64,000 bases of DNA from Pseudoips prasinana (taxonomy: Eukaryota; Arthropoda; Insecta; Lepidoptera; Nolidae), in the NCBI GenBank assembly GCA_951640165.1, contig OX621255.1, positions 20,186,001 through 20,250,000 on the forward strand, read 5' to 3'. The notes beneath the pieces were generated by a model. That model saw only the letters and a program-made list of their open reading frames with translations, was not told the origin of the DNA and made no database searches. The translations under genes and the position numbers were made by a program. Positions 20,222-30,043 of this stretch are shown here, piece after piece (positions within the stretch are counted from its first letter, which is position 1; each line of letters opens with the position of its first letter).

Positions 20222-20937
20222 CATCTCTACTATGTGATAAGCCGCGTACGAAATGATAGCATTTCTATATCGGCTAGATATATCAGTTTGCAGATAAGTC
20301 TGATTTGTTTATAACAAGGTCGGAGTGTCGAATCACGTGTGGTAGTTCGGGCATTTGATATCATAATATTGTTATAATACTAGCTTTAGTTTCCAACTTT
20401 TCATAGGTGGCATAGTATATATAGTTTTCAAAAACATTTTTAATAAAGGGTGTGTGTGCAATTCACACACGGTAGGAGTGAAACTACATAAGTATATTCA
20501 CACGGTCATAGTATGATATCACATAAAATTGATATTAAAAAAATTGGCACAATAAGTATACAGACAAATAGTATTGTGTGTAAAATCAATACAAATAATT
20601 TATTCATGTTAATAAATTTAATTTTAGATAATTTATATAATGCCACATATTAACACAGATGTGTTAAATAATTAACATACATTAATTAAATAAGGAATTT
20701 AAATAAGCAAATGCAAAAATATAAAACACGTGAAATATATAGGTACACCACGTTGTTAGTGACATATGACTTTGCTGTACGCAGGCGCAAAGACACGTGC
20801 AGCAAGCATTGCATTAGCATTGTAATCTATCTCATTCTGTCGCACGCTTGTCTCTTTTTACTGCGCTTTTTCGAATCACAACGGAGCTAAAGAAGTTTCA
20901 CATCAAAAGAAACACCATTTACAATCTAAACAAGACT
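20222..20937. other. Nothing recognised
   Basis: AT-rich DNA with no coding signal. A small inverted pair near 20448-20474 (GTGTGTGTGCAA/TTCACACAC) is too short to classify. Confidence 0.4.
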
Positions 20938-21145
20938 TCATCATCATCATAATGTTAGCCAAAGTACGACCACTGCTGGACAAAAGCCTCCCAAAAGAAA
21001 GGGGGATATGCCATAATCGCATCTTGATGGTCATAGTTAACAGAAAAACGCTGCTGCCCGGTAGGTATTCACAGGGAAGAGTTTTACACCTCTCAAGGGA
21101 CTTCTATGCCGCCAATGGGATGAAATGGGGTGAAGATAAACATAA
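20938..21145 (-). mobile_element. RTE-derived SINE-like element
   Basis: An (ATC)n tail and CCACTGCTGGACAAAAGCC at left pass directly into leader-type sequence (GGGATATGCCATAATCGC, AACGCTGCTGCCCG, CCAATGGGATGAAATGGGG). The organisation matches 36455 and 38725. The short frame 20952-21158 is a by-product. Confidence 0.7.
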
Positions 21146-21524
21146 TATATACAAATAATAATCATCATCATCAAACATCAATATCAAACATCAATATCGT
21201 AATCAATAAAAAAAAACGAAGAATGTTGGTTGAATATTATTTGCGGAAAACAACTTAGCTTTTACCCTCGAATTATTGTATTTTTAATTGGTTATTAAAT
21301 AAGATTCAAGGTGAAACGTTAAAGGGTGTATGTTAATAATGTTCTATGTATTTTAATTGTTATTTGCCACGTTCACTAAGCCTCTAGTGGAGCAGTGTTG
21401 CCTTATTACAAACTACCACTAACTATTAATTGACACACACTTACATCTACATCCATAGTCATACACTACATAATAACACTTCCCTTTAGACTAATAGATA
21501 ATACAGTCACTCTCAAAATTGTAA
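21146..21524. other. Nothing recognised
   Basis: AT-rich interval. A short tandem duplication of CAAACATCAATAT lies near 21172. Confidence 0.4.
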
Positions 21525-21710
21525 TAGTTTGTGTTATTTAAGTTACATAGTAATGTAGTAGCCGCGGGCGGGCACTGGTGACTTGTAATACAGGTATCAA
21601 ATCTACATCAAGCACCAGTCTCTCACAAAGTTTTGTCATATGCTGTGATACTATTATAATTGTAAACCTATGTGTACTTTGCGAGAGAGAATAAATGACT
21701 TATTATTATT
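21525..21710 (+). repeat. Repeat family D, 3'-end type
   Basis: Shares GTTACATAGTAATGTAGTAG, GCACTGGTGACTTGTAATAC, CACCAGTCTCTCACAAAG and GAGAGAATAAATGACTTATT with 60347-60525. It ends in an ATT run. It is probably the 3' end of a retroelement; the parent is not in the window. Confidence 0.65.
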
Positions 21711-22388
21711 GGTTCAAGTCATTTTAAGAATTATTTGAGGTATTAAGGTTTTTAGGTATGACTATTGAGCATCTATACAAGTACATTAAAGTAACCCTAC
21801 TACTCGTATTTTAGCAACTCATAGAGGTACAGAAGGATTTTGTGAAGGCCAGAGCAAAATAAGTTCTCTTGCACCAAGTTTGGTGTCAAAATGAACAGGC
21901 ATTGTCTAGTTTAGAGTCTCCGATATGTGTTGTGCCTAACAAAGGAATTTTAGACATTAATACTTCCTATATGGCTATTTTCTTGCACGAAGCAAGATAT
22001 TGGTTATAATCACGACTCTGTCACTTTTATATTAAAGAGATTTGATTAAGTATAACAGTCCACACGTATACTTTAGGTGAATAAAATCAAGGACATACAG
22101 CGTCTGCGCATATAGATTGAAATTTATTGCGTAGTAACGAGAGTAGCTATTTATTTAAGTGTCTTAACGAAGAGAGTTTTCTGTACGAAGTAGTAAATCA
22201 TCATTTTGCGGCAAAAAGAAAGATCTGTTAGGCGATGCAAAGATTCATAGGCTACAGTTTTTCTAACAGGTAACCACCTAGGCGGGCCATAGACTTCTTT
22301 GGTATATAGATATAGTAACATATAAATATTTACTTTGCGATAAATGTAGTTTTGATAAATGATAACTAAAACTATTATTTAGAAATAG
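21711..22388. other. Nothing recognised
   Basis: No gene and no clear repeat found. Confidence 0.4.
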
Positions 22389-22800
22389 CTGTGCCTCGTG
22401 GTTTTACCCGCGTTAAACTTTACAAATTATAGCCTATGTGTTAATCTAGGGTGGAGGGCAACCCACAGTCCTCCCCGGGTGCGTGTCCCAACCATCTGGG
22501 ACACGGCGCAAAAGAGGGGCACCGGAGCAGCATACCCGCGTTCCCGGGGCTCCCCCTATCAGGCGCCAGAAGAAGTCCACGGCATGTTAGGTTTAGTCGG
22601 TGAGAGTCCGACATACCCACCCGCAGACACTTTTTGCGGGTGGCATGCATAAGCATTCCCCCTGCCTAAACAAAAAAAAAAAAAAGGGTGTCAGCTAACT
22701 CCATACCAAATTTTATTGAAATCGCTCCAGCCGTTAGACGTTAAGAAGTAACAAACATACACACTCATAAACTTTCGCCTTTATAATATTAGTTAGTTTA
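22389..22800 (-). mobile_element. Helitron-like copy, interrupted
   Basis: The left part (TAGCTGTGCCTCGTGG, TTTACCCGCGTTAAAC) and the right part (GGGTGTCAGCTAACTCC, AACATACACACTCATAAAC, TTTCGCCTTTATAATATTAG) are continuous in the inverted copy at 50815-50960. A 3'-UTR fragment of the R1-like LINE is inserted between them. Confidence 0.65.
22454..22685 (+). mobile_element. R1-like LINE 3' UTR only, with poly-A, inserted in a Helitron-like copy
   Basis: About 230 bases match 40490-40705 closely (GAGGGCAACCCACAG, CATCTGGGACACGGCGC, CACTTTTTGCGGGTGGCATG) and end in a poly-A run. AGGGTG occurs just before the insert (22448-22453), and GGGTG follows the A run. This fits a short target duplication and retrotransposition. 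No coding sequence is carried. Confidence 0.8.
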
Positions 22801-23271
22801 TTAACGTTTATAAGTTTATTAAAGCCAAATTGTGTAGCAGGGTATATTACAAAATTTCTGATTATTTCAGTGATAAAAGTGCTTTGTAGTTATGACTCAG
22901 AACAACTCAATCCAGTTGTGCTGAGTCAAAACACATGATTGTAATTAATCTTAAGTATATTTTATTTTAAAGAAGGATTCCTACTGAGTTTTCTGGCAGT
23001 ATTTCTCAGTAGCTGCCACGTCATGCAATGCACGGTAGGGTAAAAAAAAATGACGATTCCACATAAATGTAAAATTTTTACGGAATAAATAATTTTTGAC
23101 TTTGAATTTGACTTAGTGTGATGATGCAGCCTATTACTACCCAGCGGCCGGTTAAGGGTCTAATCTCCTAATGAGAGGGGATAGATCATACTCCACCACG
23201 CAACGCCCTACTATGGGTTGACAGACTCCTTAGGTCATCAAGAACATGTATTATGTATTACTTACTTACTT
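22801..23271. other. Nothing recognised
   Basis: Short AT-rich interval. No gene is supported. Confidence 0.4.
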
Positions 23272-23500
23272 ATCGTATGGGCAGTGATTACCCTAGTGTC
23301 AGAGTTGTTCAAGCCGCCCAGTAGGCCTCTAACATGGCGTAACGACTATAACCGGGACCGGCAGCTTAATGTGCCCTCCGAAGTACGGGGACGCTCAAAA
23401 ATTAAACCACTTCGGTGGTCACCCATCTCTGGACTGACCGCGAGCCTAGTTGCTTAACCTTGCCGATCAGTTACAGATCGGTGAGAGCATTTAGCTATTA
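23272..23500 (-). mobile_element. 5S-rRNA-derived SINE
   Basis: On the minus strand: GATCGGCAAGGTTAAGCAAC, GCGGTCAGTCCAGAGATGGG, TGACCACCGAAGTGG. Then TTTGAGCGTCCCCGTACTTC and GGCCTACTGGGCGGCTTG. The first 60 bases follow the 5S rRNA internal control region order. This is the cleanest copy in the window and is not interrupted. Confidence 0.8.
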
Positions 23501-23540
23501 GCTATGATAATGTATTAAAACCCATGTATTCTCCTAATTG

Positions 23541-23900
23541 GCCTCGTTGGTCTAGCGGTAGCGTGTTCACCTGCAGAGAACGAGGTCCTGGGCTTTAATC
23601 CCGGGTCGGGCCAAAAGTCATTTTGGGACTTTTCTGTAAAAAGAAAAATTTCTCAGCATCAGCCCGAAGTCTGGGAGTTGGCGGTATTATACCCCCGTGC
23701 CTCGGAGAGCACGTAAAGCCGTCGGTCCGGTACCTGACCTCTTTCCGGTCGTGTCGCTAGGCGTCTCATCGAGAATGATGGTATAGAAAGTGCTCCTGTG
23801 TTTGCGCACACACTTGAGCACTATAATATGTCCCGCGCAGATGGCTAATCTCTGTTGAGACGGCCGCCGTGGCCGAAATTCGGCTAGGAGGACATTATTA
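23541..23900 (+). mobile_element. tRNA-derived SINE, family B, full length
   Basis: The head is GCCTCGTTGGTCTAGCGGTA with a degraded B box (GGGCTTTAATCCCGGG) and then GGTCGGGCC. The body contains TTTCTCAGCATCAGCCCGAA, CCTCGGAGAGCACGTAAAGC and GACGGCCGCCGTGGCCG. The tail is ATT-rich. It is about 350 bp and is the reference copy for family B. Confidence 0.8.
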
Positions 23901-24055
23901 TTCTTCTTATAGTAAAATTACAACATTTAATACTATGTCTTATTCTCTCATTTAATAATATACATAGCTCCTATGCTATAATCTGCTAACCTCTTAAGGT
24001 GGACTTATTCAGGTGGTGGTTTGGCTACACTTATTACAATAACAATTCCACACAT

Positions 24056-24645
24056 TTTTTAGGGTTCCATAGCCAAATGGCAAATAACGGAACCCTTATA
24101 GATTCGTCATGTCTGTCTGTATGTCTGTCCGTCCGTATGTCACAGCCACTTTTCCGAAACCATAAAAGCTGTACTGTTGAAACTTGGTAAGTAGATGTAT
24201 TCTGTGAACCGCATTAAGATTTTTATACAAAAATAGAAAAAGAACAATAATTTCGGGGTTTCCCCAAAAATACAACGGAAACTCAAAAAAAAAATTTCAT
24301 CGTACCCATACATGTGGGGTATCTATGGATAGGTCTTCAAAAATGATATTGAGGTCCCTAATATCACGTTTTTCTAAACTAAATAGTTTGTGCGAGAGAC
24401 ACTTCCAAAGTCGTAAAATGAGTGTCCTCCCCCCCCCCTGTAACTTCTAAAATAAGAAGAAGTACATTACCATGTAAACTTACAACGAAAATTGGTTTGA
24501 ACGAGATCTAGTCAGTAGTTTTTTTTTAATGCGACATAAATCGTAAACCGCAATTTACCTTTCATTTAATCAACTGAAATACTTGCTGCTGCGGAACCCC
24601 TCATGGGCGAGTCCGACTCGCACTTGGCCGGTTTTTTTTTCATTT
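24056..24645 (+). repeat. GGTTCCG interspersed repeat, near full length
   Basis: It starts TTTTTAGGGTTCCATAGCC and contains the CTGTCCGTCCG stretch and a C run near 24430. It ends GCGAGTCCGACTCGCACTTG plus a T run. Collinear with 1380-2003. Confidence 0.75.
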
Positions 24646-25187
24646 CATAGTACACATTAGTTTTATTCATGTCAGTTACATCTAATAAATATTCTTAAGA
24701 GGTAACCGCAGTCATATCTACCTATATAAAAACTTAGTCATCACAATAACAGGCACAATAACGAGATTTCCTCAATGGTGTTGACTAAACCTTATTGGAA
24801 TCGCGATAAATATAAATTGCTCATGATAGAACAGCTGATGATATCATACGGGCCAGTCTTTGACCCGAGTGACGCTACAATGCACTCGTAGATTTTTTAA
24901 TTTTATAGATTGCGTGTAGTCAACAAACATATTATTACGCACTCGTAGGTTCTGCACATTAAAACTCCGAGATATTTTCCACTCACAATATTTAATCGAA
25001 CAGAGTAACGTTCTCATCTACCGTCGTACAAAAAATGCCTCTTTAATCATTCTCCTACCCTATTTATATTTTTATCAGTGACAACCATTTGAAAGTCTAA
25101 TATCGATTATTAATAGTTTTAAGATGTAAAATTATTATAGAATGATTATAGTAATTAATAAAATGATAATCACTAATCAAATAAATT
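24646..25187. other. Nothing recognised
   Basis: AT-rich sequence left of the RTE insertion. ATAAATTATC at 25181-25190 may be the left target-site duplication of that element. Confidence 0.4.
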
Positions 25188-25208
25188 ATCATCATCATCA
25201 TCATCATA

Positions 25209-27347
25209 TCAGCCGAAAGACGTCCACTGCTGGACAAAGGCCTCCCCCAAAGATCTCCACAATTGCCGGTCTTGTGCTATTCGCATCCAGCAGTTTCCAG
25301 CGACCCGCACAAGATCATCGGTCCATCTTGTAGGGGGCCTGCCCACGCTGCGTCTTCCAGTTCGTGGTCGCCACTCGAGAACCTTTCTGCCCCAACGGCC
25401 GTCGGCTCTACGAGCTATGTGCCCTGCCCACTGCCACTTCAGCTTGGCAATTCTTCGGGCTATGTCGGTGACTTTGGTTCGCCTGCGGATTTCGACATTT
25501 CTGATGCGATCCCGCAGGGAAACTCCAAGCATAGCCCTCTCCATTGCTCTTTGGGTGACCTTGAGCCTTCTAATAAGGCCCATAGTGAGCGACCACGTCT
25601 CTGTTCCGTATGTCATCACTGGCAACACACACTGGTCGAAGACTTTCGACTTGAGACACTGCGGTATTTTGGACGAGAAGATGTTACGTAGCTTCCCGAA
25701 CGCTGCCCATCCGAGTTGGATTCTACGATTGACCTCCTTCTCGAAGTTGGACCTATCTAGTTGGATGGTCTGTCCTAGGTAAATATAGTTTTCTACAACT
25801 TCGAGTGCAGAGTCACCAACTTTCAATTGAGTGGATGCAACATGGACGTTTGACATGATTTTCGTCTTATCCATGTTCATTTTCAGACCCACTTGTTGAG
25901 AGACTCTGCTGAGGTCATCGAGCATTGTACCGAGGTCTTCCATGGTCTCAGCCATGACTACGATATCATCGGCAAATCGAAGGTGAGTGATGTACTCGCC
26001 ATTGACATTGATGCCAAAGCCTTTCCAGTCCAGAAGCTTGAAGACGTCTTCCAATGCAGCGGTGAACAGTTTCGGAGATATAACATCTCCCTGTCTCACG
26101 CCTCGCTGCAAGTGGATAGGTTTCGAGATCTGGTCCTGGAGTCGCACTGACATAGTGGCGTTTTCATACAAACACTTTATCACCTCGATATACCGGTAGT
26201 CAATTTGGCACCTTATGAGAGACCTCAGCACGGCCCATGTTTCGATAGAATCAAAGGCTTTCTCATAGTCCACAAACGCTAAGCACAGTGGCTTGTTATA
26301 CTCTTCGGTCTTCTGTATAACTTGCCGCAGCGTATGTATGTGGTCTATGGTGCTAAAGCCTTTTCGGAAACCGGCTTGTTCGGGAGGCTGGAAGTCGTCA
26401 AACCTGCGCGCGAGACGGTTCGTAACGACCCTCGAAAACAACTTGTAAACATGGCTCAGCAGTGTGATGGGTCTATAATTCTTCAATAGGGTTTTGTCGC
26501 CCTTTTTGAAGAAGAGCACCACCACACTTCTGTGCCATGCTTGTGGCGTTTGACCATCTAGTATGACGGAGTTAAATAACTTCTGAAGGGCCCGTAGGAT
26601 TGGTGTACCACCCGCCTTCAGAAGCTCTGCTGTAACTCCATCATCACCAGGCGCCTTGTTGTTCTTGAGTTGTTTGAGAGCCATTCTAATCTCGTACAGG
26701 CTGACGTCCGGGATGTCTTCGGTGTAATGTCGGGTTAGTCGTGCTCTGGGATCTGAGGCATGACTTTTGACAGGTGGCTGTGTTGTCGTATATAACTGTC
26801 CGTAGAACTTCTCGATCTCTCCCAGCAACTCAGGTTTAGACGTGACGATTCTACCATCCTCAGTCTTCAGCTTCGTCAGTTGGCTCTGTCCAACAGACAG
26901 AGCTCTTGCGAACACTTTGGAGCCTTTGTTCCGCTCGATGGCCTCTTTAATACTAATTGTATTAAATTGTCGCGTGTCGCGAGTCAAAGACTTTGAGATC
27001 TGTCTGTTGAGCTGCCGATATCTGGTAGCATCATCTGAGGATGTCAGAACCATTTTCCGTCTATCTTCCATAAGTTGCAGGGTAAAGTCAGAGATCTTTT
27101 TAGTTCTGTTTGTACGACGGGCCTTGAAGACCTTAGACCCAGCCGTATGGACAGCTTCTATGAGCCTGTCATAGTATGAGTCCACTTCCTCGCAGTCTGC
27201 TAGGCATTCGAAACGGTTTTGCAGTTCGAGCTGAAATGGTTCGGGGTTTTGGACGTGGATAGGTAAGGGTCGGAGCGTAGACTTTATCAGTCGGGACCTC
27301 TGGAGTTTGACATTAAGGTTCAATGAGCCTCTGACCAGAGACATCAT
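25209..27347 (-). CDS. RTE reverse transcriptase
   Basis: An open frame of 712 codons without interruption. The reverse transcriptase domain spans roughly residues 215-480. It has LKNNKAPGDDGVTAELLK (finger), KNYRPITLLSHVYKLFSRVV, motif A with the catalytic aspartate in AFVDYEKAFD, motif B RGVRQGDVISPKLF, motif C RFADDIVVMA and KTKIMSN. A thumb-type YIYLGQTI segment follows. The C-terminal part (ARRIAKLKWQWAGHIAR, GRPPTRWTDDLVRVAG) is typical of RTE proteins. The enzyme would copy element RNA onto nicked target DNA in the nucleus. The first methionine is not a natural start: the protein should be fused to the endonuclease at its N terminus, and a deletion broke that fusion. RT activity may therefore be intact while self-mobility is lost. 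Confidence 0.9.
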   Translation of the reverse strand: MMSLVRGSLNLNVKLQRSRLIKSTLRPLPIHVQNPEPFQLELQNRFECLADCEEVDSYYDRLIEAVHTAGSKVFKARRTNRTKKISDFTLQLMEDRRKMVLTSSDDATRYRQLNRQISKSLTRDTRQFNTISIKEAIERNKGSKVFARALSVGQSQLTKLKTEDGRIVTSKPELLGEIEKFYGQLYTTTQPPVKSHASDPRARLTRHYTEDIPDVSLYEIRMALKQLKNNKAPGDDGVTAELLKAGGTPILRALQKLFNSVILDGQTPQAWHRSVVVLFFKKGDKTLLKNYRPITLLSHVYKLFSRVVTNRLARRFDDFQPPEQAGFRKGFSTIDHIHTLRQVIQKTEEYNKPLCLAFVDYEKAFDSIETWAVLRSLIRCQIDYRYIEVIKCLYENATMSVRLQDQISKPIHLQRGVRQGDVISPKLFTAALEDVFKLLDWKGFGINVNGEYITHLRFADDIVVMAETMEDLGTMLDDLSRVSQQVGLKMNMDKTKIMSNVHVASTQLKVGDSALEVVENYIYLGQTIQLDRSNFEKEVNRRIQLGWAAFGKLRNIFSSKIPQCLKSKVFDQCVLPVMTYGTETWSLTMGLIRRLKVTQRAMERAMLGVSLRDRIRNVEIRRRTKVTDIARRIAKLKWQWAGHIARRADGRWGRKVLEWRPRTGRRSVGRPPTRWTDDLVRVAGNCWMRIAQDRQLWRSLGEAFVQQWTSFG

Positions 27348-28146
27348 TGAACATCTGTCGTCTCGTCGACAAGATAAAGTCTATCTCATTTTTAGTCTTA
27401 CCATCGGGGCTCACCCAGGTCCATTTGCGGTGATCCGGCTTCCTGAAGAAGGAATTCATCATAAAGAGTCCCTCCTTCTCCATGAAGTCGGCCAACATTT
27501 GGCCCCGGGGGTTCCGGTCACCAGTTCCAAATTGCCCCACTCTCAGCTCATTACCGAATCGTTTGCCCAGCTTCGCGTTAAAGTCCCCCATGACCACAGT
27601 GAAATACGAGTTAGAGGTATGTATGGCTCTGGATATGTCCTCATACATAACCTCGACTTCATCGTCGGAGTGCGTCGAAGTGGGTGCGTATACCTGTATA
27701 ACCTTCAACGAATACCGCTTGGTGATTCTGAGTATAAGGTACGCAACCCTCGTCGACACACTCTCGATTTTCACTAGGTTGTTCACGAGGGACTTGTGGA
27801 CTATGAACCCGACACCACCTTGGGATATTTGGTCACCCTCCCGGTAATAGAGCAGGTTTCCGGATTTCAGTATTATCGAGTCCTCCCCCTCTCTTCGGAC
27901 TTCAGATAATCCTACAATATCCCAATGTAACCTGCTCAATTCTTCCTCCAGTTCGGTTATCTTCTCGTCGGACCGCAGTGTACGTGTGTTATATGTTGCC
28001 AGGGCCAGAGGTCGTCGGTGTTGGTAACGCGGAATCTGCCGGGGATTCTTAGCACCCCCTGCCCTGCCGTAACCACGGCTGTTACCACGGCTGGGAATAG
28101 CAGGGCTGCCGGGGACTGGGGGCCGCGGTTTGGTTGTGTCCATCAT
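27313..28146 (-). pseudogene. RTE apurinic-like endonuclease, frame broken at its C terminus
   Basis: A frame of 277 codons starts with ATG after the leader. It shows the exonuclease-endonuclease-phosphatase fold motifs in order: LALATYNTRTL, the catalytic glutamate in VGLSEVRR, GGVGFIVHK, QVYAPTS, VVMGDFNAKLG and KNEIDFIL. It would nick target DNA to prime reverse transcription. The expected terminal Ser-Asp-His motif is absent from both frames. After MFNDVS the frame runs into ten residues of the wrong phase, while the RT frame resumes at LVRGSLN. A deletion that is not a multiple of three, apparently a few tens of bases, explains both the lost motif and the frame change. The protein should be catalytically dead. 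Confidence 0.85.
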
Positions 28147-28330
28147 TTGAGGGGATTTGCCATAATCGCCACGCTTGGCAGACGGGTTGGCGATCGCAGT
28201 AAGGTGGACATGGTACTCAGGAGAACGCTGCTGCCCGTTCTCTGGTATATATTCCCTTCGGGATGACTTTTACGTCCCCCCACGGGATGAGAGGGGGTGG
28301 TGATATTCTTAGGCCGTCACCACACAGCAG
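28147..28330 (-). promoter_or_regulatory. RTE 5' leader (likely internal promoter region)
   Basis: The GC-rich leader ends just before the endonuclease ATG. It contains GTACCATGTCCACCTTAC, GATCGCCAACCCGTCTGCC and GGCGATTATGGCAAATCC on the minus strand. The same stretch forms the right part of the RTE-derived short elements. In LINEs such leaders usually hold the promoter; that is family knowledge, not shown here. Confidence 0.6.
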
Positions 28331-28454
28331 TAATAAATTATCAATAAATTATCACAGTGTAAAAATATTATTATAACATAGCAGCTACGTCATAACCGTT
28401 GCGCGGCTATTGAGTACTTGATAACAATATATTACGGATTCCAACTATTATCAC

Positions 28455-28560
28455 AGCCAGGTGCGCTCACCGGTCCGTAAGTGATTGGCGAGATTAAGCA
28501 ACCAGGGTTGCGGTCAGTCCATAGAAGTCCCAACACCATTCAGGTTGGCTGATAGCTGAG
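28455..28560 (+). mobile_element. 5S-derived SINE head fragment
   Basis: GTGATTGGCGAGATTAAGCA, then GGTTGCGGTCAGTCCATAG follow the 5S-like head of the copy at 23272 in the opposite orientation. The body is missing. Confidence 0.6.
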
Positions 28561-28687
28561 ATTCTCCGATATGAGGCGGTCGTCAAGTAGACAATCCCCA
28601 GAATCAGCGTGCCACACGCATCTGAGAATAAATGTTACTAACAATATTGTATAAGTTTTCATTGCAACTAACAAATGGAGAAGTTGT

Positions 28688-28983
28688 TGTGGAATAAATG
28701 ATTTTTTTATTTTTCTATTTATATTCCTTGATCCGTATGACTTATTAATTATACCTGAAAATATTTGTACACGTTATATAAATACTTCATATATATTATA
28801 GGTAATCTTGGGACATCTAACACTGGCATCTGATCTTAAATTAAGCAGAGTGGTTCTGGAATAAATGAATTTTAATTTTTTTATTTATTTTCCTTGATCC
28901 GTATGACTTATTAATTATACCTGAAAATATTTGTACACGTTATATAAGTACTTCTAATATAATATAGGTAATCTTGGGACATT
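28688..28983 (+). repeat. Tandem duplication, 166-bp period
   Basis: TTCCTTGATCCGTATGACTT starts at 28724 and again at 28890. The surrounding GAATAAATGA and GGTAATCTTGGGACAT recur with the same offset. The unit includes a scrap of SINE A tail (ATCTTAAATTAAGCAGAG). Confidence 0.75.
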
Positions 28984-29554
28984 GGCCAGTAACGGCAACC
29001 AGTCAACTCATACATAACTGATAAACATATTATTATATTTCTAAATACAAACATTATGTGAAATCTGAAGATTGAACGAAACATTAAACTGAGGATGTTG
29101 ATAATTATTACAAGGCGTTTTATTTAACAACTACACTACTTTATTTTATGTTATTTGCAAGACATGATTCATGAATTGAACTCTACAAATGAAGGGTAGT
29201 GATCTTAATCAGTTATCGCTCGTCACCATGACAAAGCAATTTTTCTCGACGATTATGCGAATATACTTACATAAATACTCATCGTTGATGATTTAATCTA
29301 CTAATTATACTTAAATTGGTCGGTGAACATTAATAATTTGATTGGTTTGTGCGCAACCAATATTTTTTTTTGTACCTACTTTTATCGAGTACCTACTGAT
29401 TCTGGTGAACTATGATATGAAAAATATGATTTATAATTAGTTATTTAAACTCTTTGATAGTGATTCTGGCTAAATTTTATTGATTTAGCTATATGATTAG
29501 TCGATCGTGAACCTACCTTATGATCCAAAGGTTACACAAGACAAATATATATAT
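28984..29554. other. Nothing recognised
   Basis: AT-rich interval without a gene or a repeat I can identify. Confidence 0.4.
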
Positions 29555-29678
29555 AATTACACCCTGAAACAGTGCAAACAGGCATGTTAATGCACACAAA
29601 TATTTGTCCTGTGAGGGAATCGAACCCAAGACCTGCGGAGTTAAAGGCAAGCATTTATCAACCACGCCACCGGCCCGT
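29555..29678 (-). mobile_element. SINE family A, head half
   Basis: GTCCTGTGAGGGAATCGAAC, GGCAAGCATTTATCAACCAC and GCCACCGGCCCGT match the family A head on the minus strand. The 3' half is missing. Confidence 0.65.
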
Positions 29679-29942
29679 CATCACATGGAGTGACTTGGGT
29701 GAAGCCGTGTGCTAAACAGTGTTATTTATATATCATATATATTGAAAATCGATATAATTTAGTAAGTTTAATCAACTGTGATATCAAAGTCATTGTATCA
29801 ATTACTGACTTTAGTTTTAATTATCATAAAACAACATAATTATGATAATTAACATCAAAGTCTTCATAGCCATTGACGCATTATAGAATACTATGTCTGA
29901 TATTGTGCTCCCGTTAAAGAACTATGAACTTTTATATCTATA
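29679..29942. other. Nothing recognised
   Basis: AT-rich sequence. A short inverted pair around 29820-29850 (AATTATCATAA/TTATGATAATT) is present. Confidence 0.4.
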
Positions 29943-30043
29943 CTAGCTGTGCCCCGCGCTTTTACGTGATAATATGTAGTCTATATGTTGACCCAAACTC
30001 TTAGTAATATTCATGCAAAATTTGAAGTAAAATCATGCAGTAC

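Larger units (their letters stand above)
25188..28330 (-). mobile_element. RTE-clade non-LTR retrotransposon, nearly full length
   Basis: On the minus strand the order is a leader (28330-28147), an endonuclease frame, a reverse-transcriptase frame, a short 3' UTR and a (GAT)n tail. ATAAATTATC at 25181-25190 recurs just beyond the other end (28333-28342), so it is a candidate 10-bp target duplication. Total length of about 3.1 kb fits RTE elements. Fragments of the same family lie at 6211, 11391, 13720, 32285, 32545, 34085, 44120, 56161 and 58065. Its leader and tail recur fused together in short elements. Confidence 0.85.

Noticed and set aside
23380..23470. 5S rRNA gene
   Set aside because: Only the internal control region resembles 5S; flanks do not, and the segment continues as a SINE body.
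23541..23615. tRNA gene
   Set aside because: A and B boxes are present, but the fold is degraded and the sequence is the head of a SINE with further copies.
25263..25782. Two plus-strand frames of 121-142 codons in the RTE element
   Set aside because: Antisense shadows of the RT C terminus.
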